Source of the DNA: Lysinibacillus xylanilyticus
GTDB taxonomy: Bacteria; Bacillota; Bacilli; Bacillales_A; Planococcaceae
DNA: 64,000 bases
Direction of reading: 5' to 3'
Assembly: GCF_001183605.1 (NCBI RefSeq)
Contig: NZ_LFXJ01000005.1
Location: 1,309,163-1,373,162, forward strand
The notes below the pieces were generated by a model that saw only the letters and a list, made by a program, of their open reading frames with translations, was not told where the DNA came from and did no database searches. Position 1 is the stretch's first letter, and each line of letters starts with the position of its first letter. Of this stretch, positions 1 to 8,970 are shown piece after piece. The position numbers and the translations under genes are program-made.

Positions 1-211
1 CTAAATGTAAATGAGTTACGATTACTGCATCGACATTAATGAGTTTGTCAATAGATGTTGGTAAATCAACTAATGGGTTATTTTGATCCTGTCTCACCGA
101 ATTTTGCACAGGAGGATATGCACCTTTATTTGCTAAAACTGGGTCAATTAAAAACCTTTTCCCTGCATATTCTATAACTAAAGTGGCATTGCGAATTTGT
201 TGGATTTTCAT
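1..211 (-). CDS. MBL-fold metallo-hydrolase, 5' part (runs off left edge)
   Basis: The minus strand encodes the first 70 residues of a protein starting MKIQQIRNATLVIEYAGKRF; translation runs off the window edge at ...VIVTHLHL. The opening beta-strand pattern, the FLIDP turn and the THLHL at the edge (start of an HxHxDH metal motif) fit the metallo-beta-lactamase fold of UlaG-like hydrolases. Metal ligands beyond the edge cannot be seen, so the substrate is unknown. AAAAGGAGTT lies 6 bases ahead of the ATG. It is divergent from the Lrp/AsnC regulator, with 116 bp between the two starts, so that regulator may control it, as is common for Lrp-family genes. This is inference. Confidence 0.75.
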   Translation of the reverse strand, partial: MKIQQIRNATLVIEYAGKRFLIDPVLANKGAYPPVQNSVRQDQNNPLVDLPTSIDKLINVDAVIVTHLHL

Positions 212-327
212 ATTTATAACTCCTTTTCTTTAAATTACATTTAGTTTATACTATGTCCAAATAGTAATTACATAGATAAAATCAAGTCTTTTATCAATTT
301 GACTTGAATAATGAAAGGAGTTACAAC

Positions 328-738
328 ATGTTAGATAGTACGGATCTGCGTATACTAGATGAGCTTTCTAAAAACAGTCGTATTACGATGAAGGAGTTGG
401 GTGAGAAGGTTCATTTGACTGGGCAAGCGGCGTCAGCGAGGGTGTCAAGACTTGAAGATAATGGGGTCATCGAGAGCTATACTATTGATGTGAATCCTAT
501 AAAATTAGGTAGCAATGTCCATGCATTTATTAATATTTATACTAAAAGTCCGCACCATGAACCTTATCTGTCGTTTTTAAAAACACAGCAGCAATTTATT
601 GTTAATAATTTTAAAATCAGTGGAGATAGCTGCTATCTTCTTGAATGCAGGTTTCCGTCAAACGAAGTATTAGATCAATTTTTAGTTGATTTAAATAAGC
701 ATGCAAACTATAAATTGTCTATTGTCATTAGTAAATAA
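328..738 (+). CDS. Lrp/AsnC family transcriptional regulator
   Basis: The 136-aa protein has an N-terminal winged helix-turn-helix (LDSTDLRILDELSKNSRIT..., recognition helix in QAASARVSRLEDNGVIESY, about residues 1-60) followed by a RAM-like ligand/oligomerisation domain. The length is close to the 140-160 aa usual for single Lrp/AsnC proteins. The frame opens 24 bases upstream at a TTG, but AAAGGAG sits 8 bases before the ATG at 328, so that start is chosen. Such proteins typically sense amino acids and control a divergent neighbour; here that is the MBL-fold hydrolase gene. The effector cannot be read from sequence. Confidence 0.88.
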   Translation: MLDSTDLRILDELSKNSRITMKELGEKVHLTGQAASARVSRLEDNGVIESYTIDVNPIKLGSNVHAFINIYTKSPHHEPYLSFLKTQQQFIVNNFKISGDSCYLLECRFPSNEVLDQFLVDLNKHANYKLSIVISK

Positions 739-742
739 TGAG

Positions 743-773
743 ATACCAGGCTCGCTCCGTAGTAAGCCTGGTA
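743..773 (+). terminator. Hairpin downstream of the Lrp/AsnC gene
   Basis: A perfect 10-bp stem, ATACCAGGCT/AGCCTGGTAT with an 11-nt loop, begins 4 bases after the stop codon. The following tract (TAATTCATATTG) is only weakly T-rich, so termination may be partial. Confidence 0.6.
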
Positions 774-801
774 TTAATTCATATTGTTGTAATAAAGTTT
801 T

Positions 802-1264
802 TTAATTCTCCACTTTCACATAAACACTACCAACTAATTTTCCATCAAGTTTCCACATGCCACTTGTTGGGAAAGTCATATTTGTTGGAGCATGGTTATC
901 TGCTCCACTATTCGGTCCAAGTAACCTTAGCATCTGTAACCCATTCAAATTCTTTATGCGTTAATTGGTGAGTACCCTTTACACTAAAGAAATCTCCTGT
1001 TTTTACGCTTTCTCCCCAAAAGTGCCAGCCGTATTTTCCTGGTTTACTAGTAAATAATTTTCTTTCTTTAGTATGCGTAAATCCAATTAATTGTGGTTCA
1101 CCGATTAGGCTTAAATTTTCAGAAGTAAGTACTCGCTTTCTTTCCACTCGTTTTCCTTTGCTAGAACTTCTCCAACATGTCTCGAACCATTATCCTCTGA
1201 TTCTTTGAGAGCAACCTAGTAATACCAATCCACATATTGTGATGAAGCCTATAATTCTTTTCAC
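802..1264 (-). pseudogene. Decayed lipoprotein gene, DUF4871-like
   Basis: Three reading frames must be joined to recover one protein. A GTG start (1264) gives MKRIIGFITICGLVLLGC, a lipoprotein signal peptide with a lipobox. The frame then shifts to one reading KESEDNGSRHVGEVLAKENE, shifts again to LTSENLSLIGEPQLIGF...GKYGWHFWGES...TDAKVTW, and shifts near 920 to GPNSGADNHAPTNM...KLVGSVYVKVEN and a stop at 802. The rebuilt product resembles small Bacillus DUF4871-type lipoproteins; I recall that family name with moderate confidence. Several independent frameshifts mean it is not translated as one product. The longest surviving open stretch (908-1147) is a fragment and not a gene. Confidence 0.75.
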
Positions 1265-1397
1265 CAATTTCCCCTTTTTAATGTCCAACGACTGTTTTCC
1301 ATTTTTTGTTATATGATTTATCATTGTCTTTTCCGTTATATTCTAAGTGTAATTGCACAATCTAAAACGTAACTAAACAATAACGGAGGTTATAACA

Positions 1398-1577
1398 ATG
1401 AAAAAATTCTTGTATATCGGAGCAATGGCAGCATTCTTACTAACTGCTTGTTCTTCTCATGACGAAGCTCCAGCAAGTGAACAAGCAGAAGCAAAAGAAA
1501 AAACAGTCAATGCTGAAACAAAAGAAAATCTTGAGAAAAGTTTTCTATATGAAGCAGAAGATCCGTTTACAGAATAG
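1398..1577 (+). CDS. Small acidic lipoprotein (59 aa)
   Basis: A short gene with a good ribosome-binding site (AACGGAGGT, 7 bases before ATG). The protein starts MKKFLYIGAMAAFLLTACSS: a lysine-rich n-region, a hydrophobic stretch and the lipobox LTAC, so Cys19 should be lipidated and anchored on the outer face of the membrane. The remaining 40 residues are mostly Glu, Ala and Lys (EQAEAKEKTVNAETKENLEK), probably helical, with no recognisable domain. A hairpin terminator follows 8 bases after the stop, making it a one-gene transcription unit. Function is unknown. Confidence 0.8.
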   Translation: MKKFLYIGAMAAFLLTACSSHDEAPASEQAEAKEKTVNAETKENLEKSFLYEAEDPFTE

Positions 1578-1585
1578 TTGAAGAG

Positions 1586-1620
1586 GACAGATAACTAATT
1601 AAAGTTATCTGTTCTTTATT
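1586..1620 (+). terminator. Rho-independent terminator of the small lipoprotein gene
   Basis: Stem ACAGATAACT/AGTTATCTGT with a 6-nt AT loop, followed by TCTTTATT. Confidence 0.75.
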
Positions 1621-1904
1621 GTGTACTTTTAAAATTTCAACAACTTGCGAATTATATAAGAACCAGACAAAAACGATCAATCTTATCATGTGGATTTTGA
1701 TCAGTCATATGCGTATCTTATGCTCTTACGTACGGAAAGCGGATAGATCTTCGTATTCCACTATCGAAAATTCCGTGACATCCGCTGAAAAGTAGCTTAA
1801 ATGCACTTTTATCTCTACACATATATAGGTGGGAGACATCTGTAACTATCATTGCTCAAACACATGTAGCTGACGCTTTACGCTACCAAAAAATGCTAAA
1901 AGAA
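1621..1904. other. Gap with no supported gene
   Basis: Between the lipoprotein terminator and the kinase terminator I see no ORF with a ribosome-binding site and no RNA structure that I recognise. Some of it may be decayed coding DNA, but I could not join a convincing protein. Confidence 0.4.
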
Positions 1905-1940
1905 CTTTAAAACTGCACCTCCATTTAAAGAAGGTGCAGC
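1905..1940 (-). terminator. Terminator of the hybrid histidine kinase gene
   Basis: On the minus strand CTGCACCT/AGGTGCAG form a stem around an 11-nt loop, followed by TTTTAAAGTTC. It lies 27 bases past the kinase stop codon. Confidence 0.75.
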
Positions 1941-1966
1941 TCATATTGAATGTCCTTATTTTACCT

Positions 1967-4900
1967 TCATTCAGGCTTAAATTTCTTTGATATTTCTTTC
2001 TTTTTAAGAACAACAAATGATATTACTGTCCCTTGGTTTAGGTCACTTTTTATTTGAAGTCCCTTACCGTAATGTTGTTTTAAACGAAGATCTGTATTAA
2101 GCAACCCAATTCCAGTTGTTGTCTCCGATCTTCTAACAAGTAAACGTTCCATCGTCGCATTATCCATTCCAATACCATCATCCGACACAGTTATCTCAAT
2201 GTACGTGTCGTAATCTACAATGCGAATATGAATATTCCCACCATTTTCACGGGGCAAAATACCATGTTTCAAGGCATTTTCAATCAATGGTTGGATGATT
2301 AGTGATGGTATCAAGACGTTAGTCGAGACTTCCAAATCCCACGTTACATTTATCCGCTCCCCAAAACGTTCCTTATAAATATATAGATAGGATCGAACAA
2401 GATTTAGCTCATCCTCAATTGGAACAAGTTCATCAATATTTTGGAACTTAAATGACTCCCTTAAAAAATCACTCAGTGCTTCAAGTAACTTACTAGTTCG
2501 CTCGATATCAATGTCACTTAACGTAATAATGGCATTTAATGTGTTAAATAAAAAATGAGGCTGTATTTGTGCCTGAAGCCAAGCTGCCTCCATTCTAAGT
2601 CTTTCTTGTGCAGATTGTTTAACGTCAGTTAGAGCCTTTACCCTTGACCTTAACTCTAAAGCGTCCACAGGCTTAGTGACATAATCATTAGCACCAGATA
2701 AGAATCCATTTTTAATGTCTTGAGACTGACTTCTCGCCGTAAGAAGTAACACAGGAAGTTCTGTTATTGAAAATTGCTGACGAATTGTACGCACTAATTC
2801 ATACCCAGACATATTCGGCATCATCACATCTGAAATAACCAAATCCCATTCTTGAGACATTAATTTTTCGAGGGCTTTACTACCACTTGTGACAGTTACT
2901 AAGTCGTATTTTTCTATTGAAAGTATTGTTTCGATCACTCTTAAGTTAACTGGATCATCATCGACGACCAAAATTTTAGGTCGATTTGCTTCAATGATTG
3001 AATGGTTCTCTGCCTGAGAATCGAATGTGTTTATAGAAGGCACTACCGTTAAATCTTCCTTCATACTCGATAGCAGCGCCACATTTTCTGTAGCATCTTG
3101 CTCATCAGTTGAGTCAGATATGGGTAAGGTAAATGTAAATTCTGACCCTTTTCCAACAGCTGAAATTGCCTGTAATGTTCCCCCATGTAGTTCAACTAAA
3201 CGTTTACTAATACTGAGTCCTAGCCCAAATCCGCCTTCAATCATTGCCTTACTAAGGGTACCCTGCTCATACGGTTCAAAAATACGTTGAATGGTTTCCT
3301 CATCAATACCAATACCAGTATCCGAAATTACAATTTCCGCCATACCATTTTTCACATGACCTGAAATTTTCACTTCACCTTCGTTCGTGTATTTCACTGC
3401 ATTATGAAGTAAGTTGAAAACAATTTGAATAGCTCTATTTTCATCAGCAACTACTTTTGGAAAATTTTCAGGAATTTGATTAACTAACTGAATCTGCTTT
3501 CCTTCATTCATAACATAAAGCATATCTAATACACCCGATACAATTGAGTGAATCGAAAAAGTTTGAAGCTTTAGTTTGGGGTTATTTTCTTTTAAGCTCA
3601 TCACATCTAGTAAATCATTTAACATTAGTGACATACGTCGTCCTACAGACAGAACTGTTTCTAAATCCTTGACACTTTTGTCACTGAGCACTTGATTTTC
3701 CCTTTCCAAAACGGCTTTTGAAATGTTAAGGATGCCATGAAGTGGATTTCGTAATTCATGAGACGTATTGGCAAGGAATTCATCCTTTAACTTATCTGTC
3801 TTTTGGAGCTTAATAGCAAGTTCTTTCGTTTCCGAATGGACTTTAGCATATCCTTTAAACCATAAAATAGCCAAACAAGCCACTGTTAATACAAGATCAA
3901 ATGGATACATGATCACTTTTATTCCAAAAATAAGAAGTAGACCATCCCAAATAAGATTATTACCAAATGCTAAAATGGCAAAAAGTAAAAAAATATTACT
4001 TTTAATCTCTTTAATAGATTCTCGAATTACTGTTAGGATCGTTATAACAATCGGGATCCCTAAAATAATTATGTAAATGCCTTGATTGATTACTATATAG
4101 CGAGTAGACAACACGATTGTCAACAATGATGCGATACCACAGAAAATACTAAACAAACGAATATATTTTCTCACATGTTGAGGTAACCAATGTTTTATGC
4201 ATTGAAGCATTGAAAAGCCTATGCCGACCATAGAAAGATGAACTAATTTAAAAGCCCAGTCGTAACTAATCGGAAACCAATAAGATAATAATTTGTCATC
4301 GCTTCCTAATAGGAAATAAATCATACAGCTAATCGATAACATTGAAAAGTAAAGTAATCTTCTTTCTTCCATGTTTCCAACAAAAAATAAAATAATGGAA
4401 TAGATAGCATGTAGTAAAAAAACAACTGCTACTAGTTGTTGCATATTGATCGACAATTGAGTTTCACGAGCTAATATATCTTCTTTTCCAAATTTAATGG
4501 AGCGAACAATTCCACCGTTACGAGGGTCCTTAAAGTTTGAAGCCTGAACAATAATGTCGATTTCTTTGTGACCGTTCGCTTCAAAAGAAGCAGTAATCGG
4601 AATATTCTTGGCAACTGTTTTTTCTGCATTTTCCCCTATTTGACCTGATTTTGCCAGCCGCCTACCATTTACATATATTTCTGAGGAACTTCGAACACTC
4701 GGAACTCGAATACTGTAAGTTATATTGTCTTCTGGATTAACGAGTAATTTTAAGCGATAAGTACCGTAACCATAAGGTGTTATCTCTCCCTCTTGTAAAG
4801 ATGAGCTCCACCCTTTAGGAACCTGTATGTATTTAGCATTCTTCGAGGATTCTAATTGCTGTTCTTCACTAATCAACCATTTATAAGGATAAAATTCCCA

Positions 4901-5077
4901 CTCTCCATCAAGTGTAACTGCATGACCGTCATTTATATCCCAATTTCTTAAATCCAATTGACCTTTTTCCGCATGTGGTTGATCTGTATTATTAAATACA
5001 TGTAGCCATAAAATTCGTGAGCCTGTTAGAATTATTATAAACAAGCTAATGATGAGAGCAATTTTTTTCTTTTGCAT
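1967..5077 (-). CDS. Hybrid sensor histidine kinase with two kinase modules (7TM sensor, HisKA, REC, LytS-type)
   Basis: This 1036-aa membrane protein carries, in order: a signal-anchor helix (about 8-25); an extracellular beta-rich sensor resembling 7TMR-DISM/galactose-binding domains (about 30-205, with LDGEWEFYPYKW); about seven membrane helices (205-405); a HisKA domain with the H-box TSHELRNPLHGIL (about 435-500); an HATPase domain with DTGIGID and GGFGLGLSI (to about 655); a receiver domain starting ILVVDDDP with the acceptor Asp in DLVISDVMMPN and Lys in VTKPVD (about 705-820); then a second, LytS/YesM-type module with QIQPHFLFNTLNAI and a final HATPase (DDGIGMD). The double kinase is a known but unusual layout. 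No partner response regulator gene lies next to it. No strong ribosome-binding site is visible before the chosen ATG, so the start is less certain than the domains. Confidence 0.92.
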   Translation of the reverse strand: MQKKKIALIISLFIIILTGSRILWLHVFNNTDQPHAEKGQLDLRNWDINDGHAVTLDGEWEFYPYKWLISEEQQLESSKNAKYIQVPKGWSSSLQEGEITPYGYGTYRLKLLVNPEDNITYSIRVPSVRSSSEIYVNGRRLAKSGQIGENAEKTVAKNIPITASFEANGHKEIDIIVQASNFKDPRNGGIVRSIKFGKEDILARETQLSINMQQLVAVVFLLHAIYSIILFFVGNMEERRLLYFSMLSISCMIYFLLGSDDKLLSYWFPISYDWAFKLVHLSMVGIGFSMLQCIKHWLPQHVRKYIRLFSIFCGIASLLTIVLSTRYIVINQGIYIIILGIPIVITILTVIRESIKEIKSNIFLLFAILAFGNNLIWDGLLLIFGIKVIMYPFDLVLTVACLAILWFKGYAKVHSETKELAIKLQKTDKLKDEFLANTSHELRNPLHGILNISKAVLERENQVLSDKSVKDLETVLSVGRRMSLMLNDLLDVMSLKENNPKLKLQTFSIHSIVSGVLDMLYVMNEGKQIQLVNQIPENFPKVVADENRAIQIVFNLLHNAVKYTNEGEVKISGHVKNGMAEIVISDTGIGIDEETIQRIFEPYEQGTLSKAMIEGGFGLGLSISKRLVELHGGTLQAISAVGKGSEFTFTLPISDSTDEQDATENVALLSSMKEDLTVVPSINTFDSQAENHSIIEANRPKILVVDDDPVNLRVIETILSIEKYDLVTVTSGSKALEKLMSQEWDLVISDVMMPNMSGYELVRTIRQQFSITELPVLLLTARSQSQDIKNGFLSGANDYVTKPVDALELRSRVKALTDVKQSAQERLRMEAAWLQAQIQPHFLFNTLNAIITLSDIDIERTSKLLEALSDFLRESFKFQNIDELVPIEDELNLVRSYLYIYKERFGERINVTWDLEVSTNVLIPSLIIQPLIENALKHGILPRENGGNIHIRIVDYDTYIEITVSDDGIGMDNATMERLLVRRSETTTGIGLLNTDLRLKQHYGKGLQIKSDLNQGTVISFVVLKKKEISKKFKPE

Positions 5078-5501
5078 TAAAAATAATTGTCAAAAGGTAG
5101 TTTGTGTTTTTCTGTTATAACACAAGTTCCTTAGGCCAAACCACACCTCCTACGATATATTATCCTAACAGAGTTACCGTTACTTTTAAATCTAATTTTT
5201 TCTCTAAAATCCAAATTTTACATTTCGTTAATATTAAAAAGCCTTTTATATAACAGATAAAAGGCTTTTAATATTAATTCAGATTTTCATGGAGAATCCA
5301 ATTTTATGTAGTCAATATCATACAATAATTGTATATGTGCTAAAGGGATTCTTGTGATGTTAGATGAAAGAACCGTTCACTTTGACTACGATATCAGAAT
5401 TAAGCTCATCATTTTCACGGAATCATGCGAAAAGTAACCAAAGAGATTACCGGAAAAGAATATTTTGCCTACTCCGGTTGATTATTGTATCGATACTTCC
5501 T
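5078..5501. other. Gap with one terminator-like hairpin (5235-5270)
   Basis: The 420-bp stretch upstream of the kinase holds a perfect AT-rich hairpin, AAAAAGCCTTTTAT/ATAAAAGGCTTTT, which could terminate in either direction, although no gene on either side obviously needs it. A good AGGAGGTG at about 5147-5154 (minus strand) has no open frame behind it. The remainder shows no gene that I can support. Confidence 0.5.
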
Positions 5502-5912
5502 TTACACTAGCTTTAACTGTTTCAAAGCATAATCTGTTGTCATTGTAATGTTTTCTGGTATTTCATCTATTGAGAACCACTTAACTTCCTCTAAAGCATG
5601 CGGCTCTCTATTTTGTACTTCCCCATTCGTAATACGAGCAGCGAAAGTAGGTGCAACATAGTGAATATCTTCTGAATGAATAATATGATTGGTCACACAT
5701 ACTAATTGAGTTATTTCGATATCCACACCAAGTTCTTCCTTAATTTCTCGTATAATTGCGTTTTCTATTGTTTCCATATAGTCTACCTTGCCACCAGGTA
5801 AGCTCCAACAGCCGGCTTCAGGTGCTTTTTTACGTAAAACGAGTAAAATCTTGTTGGACTGATCTAGGATAACTGCTCCCACGCCAACTTTAGGTAATTT
5901 CTCTTTTTCCAT
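5502..5912 (-). CDS. Nudix hydrolase
   Basis: The 136-aa protein contains a complete Nudix box, G-x5-E-x7-REIKEELGV, at about residues 41-63 (GGKVDYMETIENAI then REIKEELGVD), which binds Mg2+ and catalyses hydrolysis of nucleoside diphosphates linked to another group. The strand before it (VGVGAVILDQSNKILLVLRK) is typical of MutT-like members. The substrate cannot be told from the sequence. AGAGGAAGGA lies just ahead of the ATG. It stands alone, convergent with nothing close, so house-cleaning of damaged nucleotides is only a guess. Confidence 0.9.
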   Translation of the reverse strand: MEKEKLPKVGVGAVILDQSNKILLVLRKKAPEAGCWSLPGGKVDYMETIENAIIREIKEELGVDIEITQLVCVTNHIIHSEDIHYVAPTFAARITNGEVQNREPHALEEVKWFSIDEIPENITMTTDYALKQLKLV

Positions 5913-6194
5913 TTTTATTCCTTCCTCTACTAGAATACTTTTAATATTTGTTAATTATTATATACGAATTCTTCCTCATTCGGGGTCACTTTTATCAGTG
6001 AGGCTTTTTATCTTTATTGCTATAATTTATAAAGTTTTAGCAGATTAATGTCAGCGTTGCTTTTTTCTATGTACAAAGATTTCAATAATATAAAACGCGC
6101 AGATGAGTGTCTACTTTAAATATTTATTCATAGATCTCACAGTCAAGAATAGTGTGGCTTAATTAAGGAACACTAAATAGAGGTGTTGTTGCTT

Positions 6195-6866
6195 ATGAAA
6201 AATTACATTATTTTACTGCTTACACTTTTTCTTGTTGTTTTTATTAGCGTTGCAGAAGCAAAAAATGAAGAATATGAAATTGTTTCAAAATTAAGCAATG
6301 AAAAAATAACTTTGTATGCAAAGAATATAGGAAGTCTATACCGAGATTTTAAACTGGACTTCAAAGGGGAATCTTATTTTAGACCTTATTGGATGAACGT
6401 TACTAACCCAGCTTATGCCCCACAAATATATTATGAAGACATCAATAAAGATGGGGAGAAAGAGTTAATCATTATCTTAACAAAGGGGTATGGCACTGGT
6501 GTGTTAGATGAAGAGGTTCATGTATATAGACATACTAATGGATTAATTGACGTTCTTGTTGATAATCCTATTGCCATTATTAACAAAAGCGTAAAAACTA
6601 GTTTAACGACTAATTCAGCCGAAATTAGATTGTATGACAAAGTGTATAAAATTGACATATCCCCCATAGATATACAACCTGCAAACATGTTTGATGATAT
6701 CGCCTTTGGAAGTTCTATTCATTATGAAGTACAAGACAATCAACTTATTGTAAGAGTAAGTGGACAAATATCTCCTGCCAGTTTTGTCGGTGAAATAGTT
6801 ATTGTTTATGAATATCGTGACAAAATGTATCAAGCAAAATCCATTGAATTCCAGCCATACAACTAA
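6195..6866 (+). CDS. Secreted protein of unknown function (VCBS/FG-GAP-like patch)
   Basis: The product begins MKNYIILLLTLFLVVFISVAEAKN, a classical signal peptide with a likely cut after AEA, so a roughly 200-residue extracellular protein follows. The segment YYEDINKDGEKELIIILTKG looks like the DxNxDG calcium-binding loop seen in FG-GAP/VCBS proteins, but only one copy is present. I do not recognise the family. AGAGGTG ends about 10 bases before the ATG at 6195; a GTG at 6183 in the same frame overlaps this site and is less likely. Confidence 0.75.
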   Translation: MKNYIILLLTLFLVVFISVAEAKNEEYEIVSKLSNEKITLYAKNIGSLYRDFKLDFKGESYFRPYWMNVTNPAYAPQIYYEDINKDGEKELIIILTKGYGTGVLDEEVHVYRHTNGLIDVLVDNPIAIINKSVKTSLTTNSAEIRLYDKVYKIDISPIDIQPANMFDDIAFGSSIHYEVQDNQLIVRVSGQISPASFVGEIVIVYEYRDKMYQAKSIEFQPYN

Positions 6867-6974
6867 TTTCAATAATACTGTTGCCTTTGATCTTGCGCAA
6901 TCTGAAATATAGAGAAACTTTAATCATATACATTTATGTCTATTTCATTATTTATTGGAATCAAATCCTGATCA

Positions 6975-7268
6975 CTAGTCCCCTAAATCCATTTCCTTTA
7001 AAAATTTATATAAAGACATACAAAAAAATGAAAGTCCAACCAATAGCAGAATTCCACCAAATATGAAATTCGATAAAATGTAACCTTTCGTTATTACTAG
7101 GAAACTATCTGTATCCATGCTTCCACCCATTGATGTACTTAAGTACTCATTCGCTGAATCAGCACCATTTTCAACACCATTTATTATTATTAAAAATCCA
7201 ATTGCGCTTAGGACAAATGTAAATATTACAAATCCATACTTTTTTATATCCTTCATATTTTCATCCAC
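6975..7268 (-). CDS. Small two-helix membrane protein
   Basis: 97 aa with two clear membrane helices, YGFVIFTFVLSAIGFLIII (about 10-29) and a second at 63-87 (LSNFIFGGILLLVGLSFFCM), joined by a polar Ser/Asp-rich loop. No family is recognised. The ribosome-binding site (AGAGAAAG) is weak and an internal ATG four codons later could also serve. The gene follows a GNAT gene on the same strand with a terminator between them, so it has its own promoter. Confidence 0.6.
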   Translation of the reverse strand: MDENMKDIKKYGFVIFTFVLSAIGFLIIINGVENGADSANEYLSTSMGGSMDTDSFLVITKGYILSNFIFGGILLLVGLSFFCMSLYKFLKEMDLGD

Positions 7269-7301
7269 TTTCTCTTTTATTTCATCGTTTTAGCGATAAA
7301 A

Positions 7302-7329
7302 ACCAAGACAGCAATTAAACAGTCTTGGT
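7302..7329 (-). terminator. Terminator of the GNAT gene at 7.3-7.9 kb
   Basis: Stem ACCAAGAC/GTCTTGGT read on the minus strand, followed by TTTTTATC. It separates the acetyltransferase from the small membrane protein gene. Confidence 0.8.
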
Positions 7330-7338
7330 CTTGACCAC

Positions 7339-7875
7339 TCATGATGTTTTATCCTTTATTAAAGAAAAAATATTAGTGTCAAACGGAACACCATTTTGGT
7401 GCATATAATTTTTAAATATCCCTTCTTTTTCAAAGCCCAATTTTGTTAATAGCTTGTTTGAAGCTTCATTTTCAGTAAAAACAATAGCTCCAATACGCAT
7501 TAAATCCATCTCTTGAAAGCCAAATGATATTACTCTATTAACGGCCTCCTTGGCATACCCTTTGCCCCAGCTCTCCGGAAAAAGTGCGTAGCTAATGTCA
7601 GCTCTTTTATGCTCTGTGGACCACTCTTGAAAACCAATCGTACCAATAATACCTTCTTGCCCTTTTAATGCAATTCCCCATTTAATACCACGTTTTTCAT
7701 CATAATTCTTTGAAAAATTTTTAATTATTTGTTTAACCTGCTCTATACTTGTTAATGGATTCTGACCATAATGGCGTAACACATCAGCATTAGAAAAGCA
7801 ATTTAAAACATCTTGGGCGTCATGTTCAGTAAGTTCTCTTAACACTAATCGTTCAGTCTCTAAAATAGGAATCAT
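7339..7875 (-). CDS. GNAT acetyltransferase, RimJ/RimL type
   Basis: About 178 aa. The N-terminus IPILETERLVLRELTEHDA is the hallmark opening of the RimJ/RimL branch of GNAT N-acetyltransferases, and the acetyl-CoA loop is seen in FPESWGKGYAKEAVNRVISFGF. It is followed by NEASNKLLTKLGFEKEGIF, the usual C-terminal strand. Such enzymes acetylate protein N-termini or small amines; the substrate here is unknown. TGGAG lies 9 bases before the ATG at 7875; a GTG nine bases upstream lies within the ribosome-binding site and is less likely. Confidence 0.88.
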   Translation of the reverse strand: MIPILETERLVLRELTEHDAQDVLNCFSNADVLRHYGQNPLTSIEQVKQIIKNFSKNYDEKRGIKWGIALKGQEGIIGTIGFQEWSTEHKRADISYALFPESWGKGYAKEAVNRVISFGFQEMDLMRIGAIVFTENEASNKLLTKLGFEKEGIFKNYMHQNGVPFDTNIFSLIKDKTS

Positions 7876-7884
7876 CTTCTTCAC

Positions 7885-8572
7885 TCCACTTCCAAATAAG
7901 TTATAGGTTAGATTCTATATAAAAAGAGTGAGAGTTGCATTACTATTTTAAAAATTTCTAAAATAATAGATGTATTCAAGAAATTCGATGGCAGAATATT
8001 GTCCAGCTTCATCACAAATTTAACAAGCTTATTCAATTAGATAAAAAATCCTATAAATAAATAAGAAAATAACGATTGGTAGCAAATATGGAATGGCGCC
8101 ATAATTCACTTGGCATTTTCGAAATCAAGGGCCGCTAAAAAATTGCTGGTTAATGAGGGATAGTACGTGTGTGTGGCTACTTCACGCTGTGATGTTTTCT
8201 TGAATTAATCCCAGATATATGAATTTCGTTTTCCCATTACTAGATAGCCCATGAATTCAACAGATGAGGGAATTGGCCCTAACTTCTTTGCTCTATACTA
8301 CATAGTATAAAGTTAAAAAGGATTTGATCATAAGTATAGTTTGAATATCCATTTAGTAGCTTTAACCATTGTAAATAAACGATAAATTTTGTGAACCATG
8401 CTTTGTAATAACAGTTGTGCACCTTTTCCCTTCTTCGCAATGCGCTCAGGTGTATATAAAAAGGGAAAGGACAATAAGGGTATGGTGTAATGCTCCAGCT
8501 GCTTTTTATAAAATAAAAACTTTTCTTTCTACAATTAATAATGCTAGAAATTTTATAAAGGAGGGAAACTGT
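7885..8572. other. Long gap with no supported gene
   Basis: Almost 700 bp with frequent stops in all frames. An open frame entering the YjcZ-like gene from 8417 has no ribosome-binding site and appears to be only the untranslated leader of that gene. I see no repeat or RNA element here. Confidence 0.4.
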
Positions 8573-8698
8573 TTGAGTTATTCAGGTTATGGAACAGGCA
8601 CGAGTCTTGCCTTTGCAATTGTATTATTCGTTCTTTTGATTATTGCCGGCCTTGGCCTATTTTATTTATTAAGAACTATAGTATGGAGCGGTGTGTAG
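8573..8698 (+). CDS. YjcZ-like sporulation miniprotein (41 aa)
   Basis: AAGGAGG followed at 8 bases by TTG starts a 41-aa protein beginning SYSGYGTGTSLAFAIVLF. It has a short Gly/Tyr/Ser-rich head and one membrane helix (FAIVLFVLLIIAGLGLFYLL), the same plan as the YjcZ-family sporulation proteins of Bacilli and as the clearer member at 14070. It lacks Cys residues and has an added basic/aromatic tail (RTIVWSGV), so it is a divergent member. It is probably made in the sporulating cell; this is inferred from family membership. Confidence 0.7.
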   Translation: MSYSGYGTGTSLAFAIVLFVLLIIAGLGLFYLLRTIVWSGV

Positions 8699-8733
8699 TA
8701 ATGCATCATATTCCAAAAGTTAAATAAAAAATG

Positions 8734-8757
8734 AGCTAAATGACACTAAATTTAGCT
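8734..8757 (+). terminator. Weak hairpin after the YjcZ-like gene
   Basis: AGCTAAAT/ATTTAGCT stem 35 bases after the stop, followed by TCATTCC. A second imperfect hairpin ending in a T run (AGTCCTTTTTT) lies at about 8767-8810 and may be the stronger terminator. Confidence 0.45.
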
Positions 8758-8970
8758 TCATTCCAGGGCTTGCGTGTATGAATATTACCCATAACGGAAG
8801 TCCTTTTTTCATGTTTTCATATAATTTTGGGAAGTCGATTTCCCCCTAAATTTCTTTACATCCTTTAATTAGGGAAAAGATAAGTTTTTAATGATTAAAC
8901 TTTCTGGTAAAATAAGTGTAAGAAATTGTAATATTTTCAGATGAACAATAGATTATCAGGAGGGAAAAAA

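Noticed and set aside
738..971. 77-codon plus-strand frame after the Lrp gene
   Set aside because: It is the complement of the decayed lipoprotein gene and runs through the Lrp terminator hairpin.
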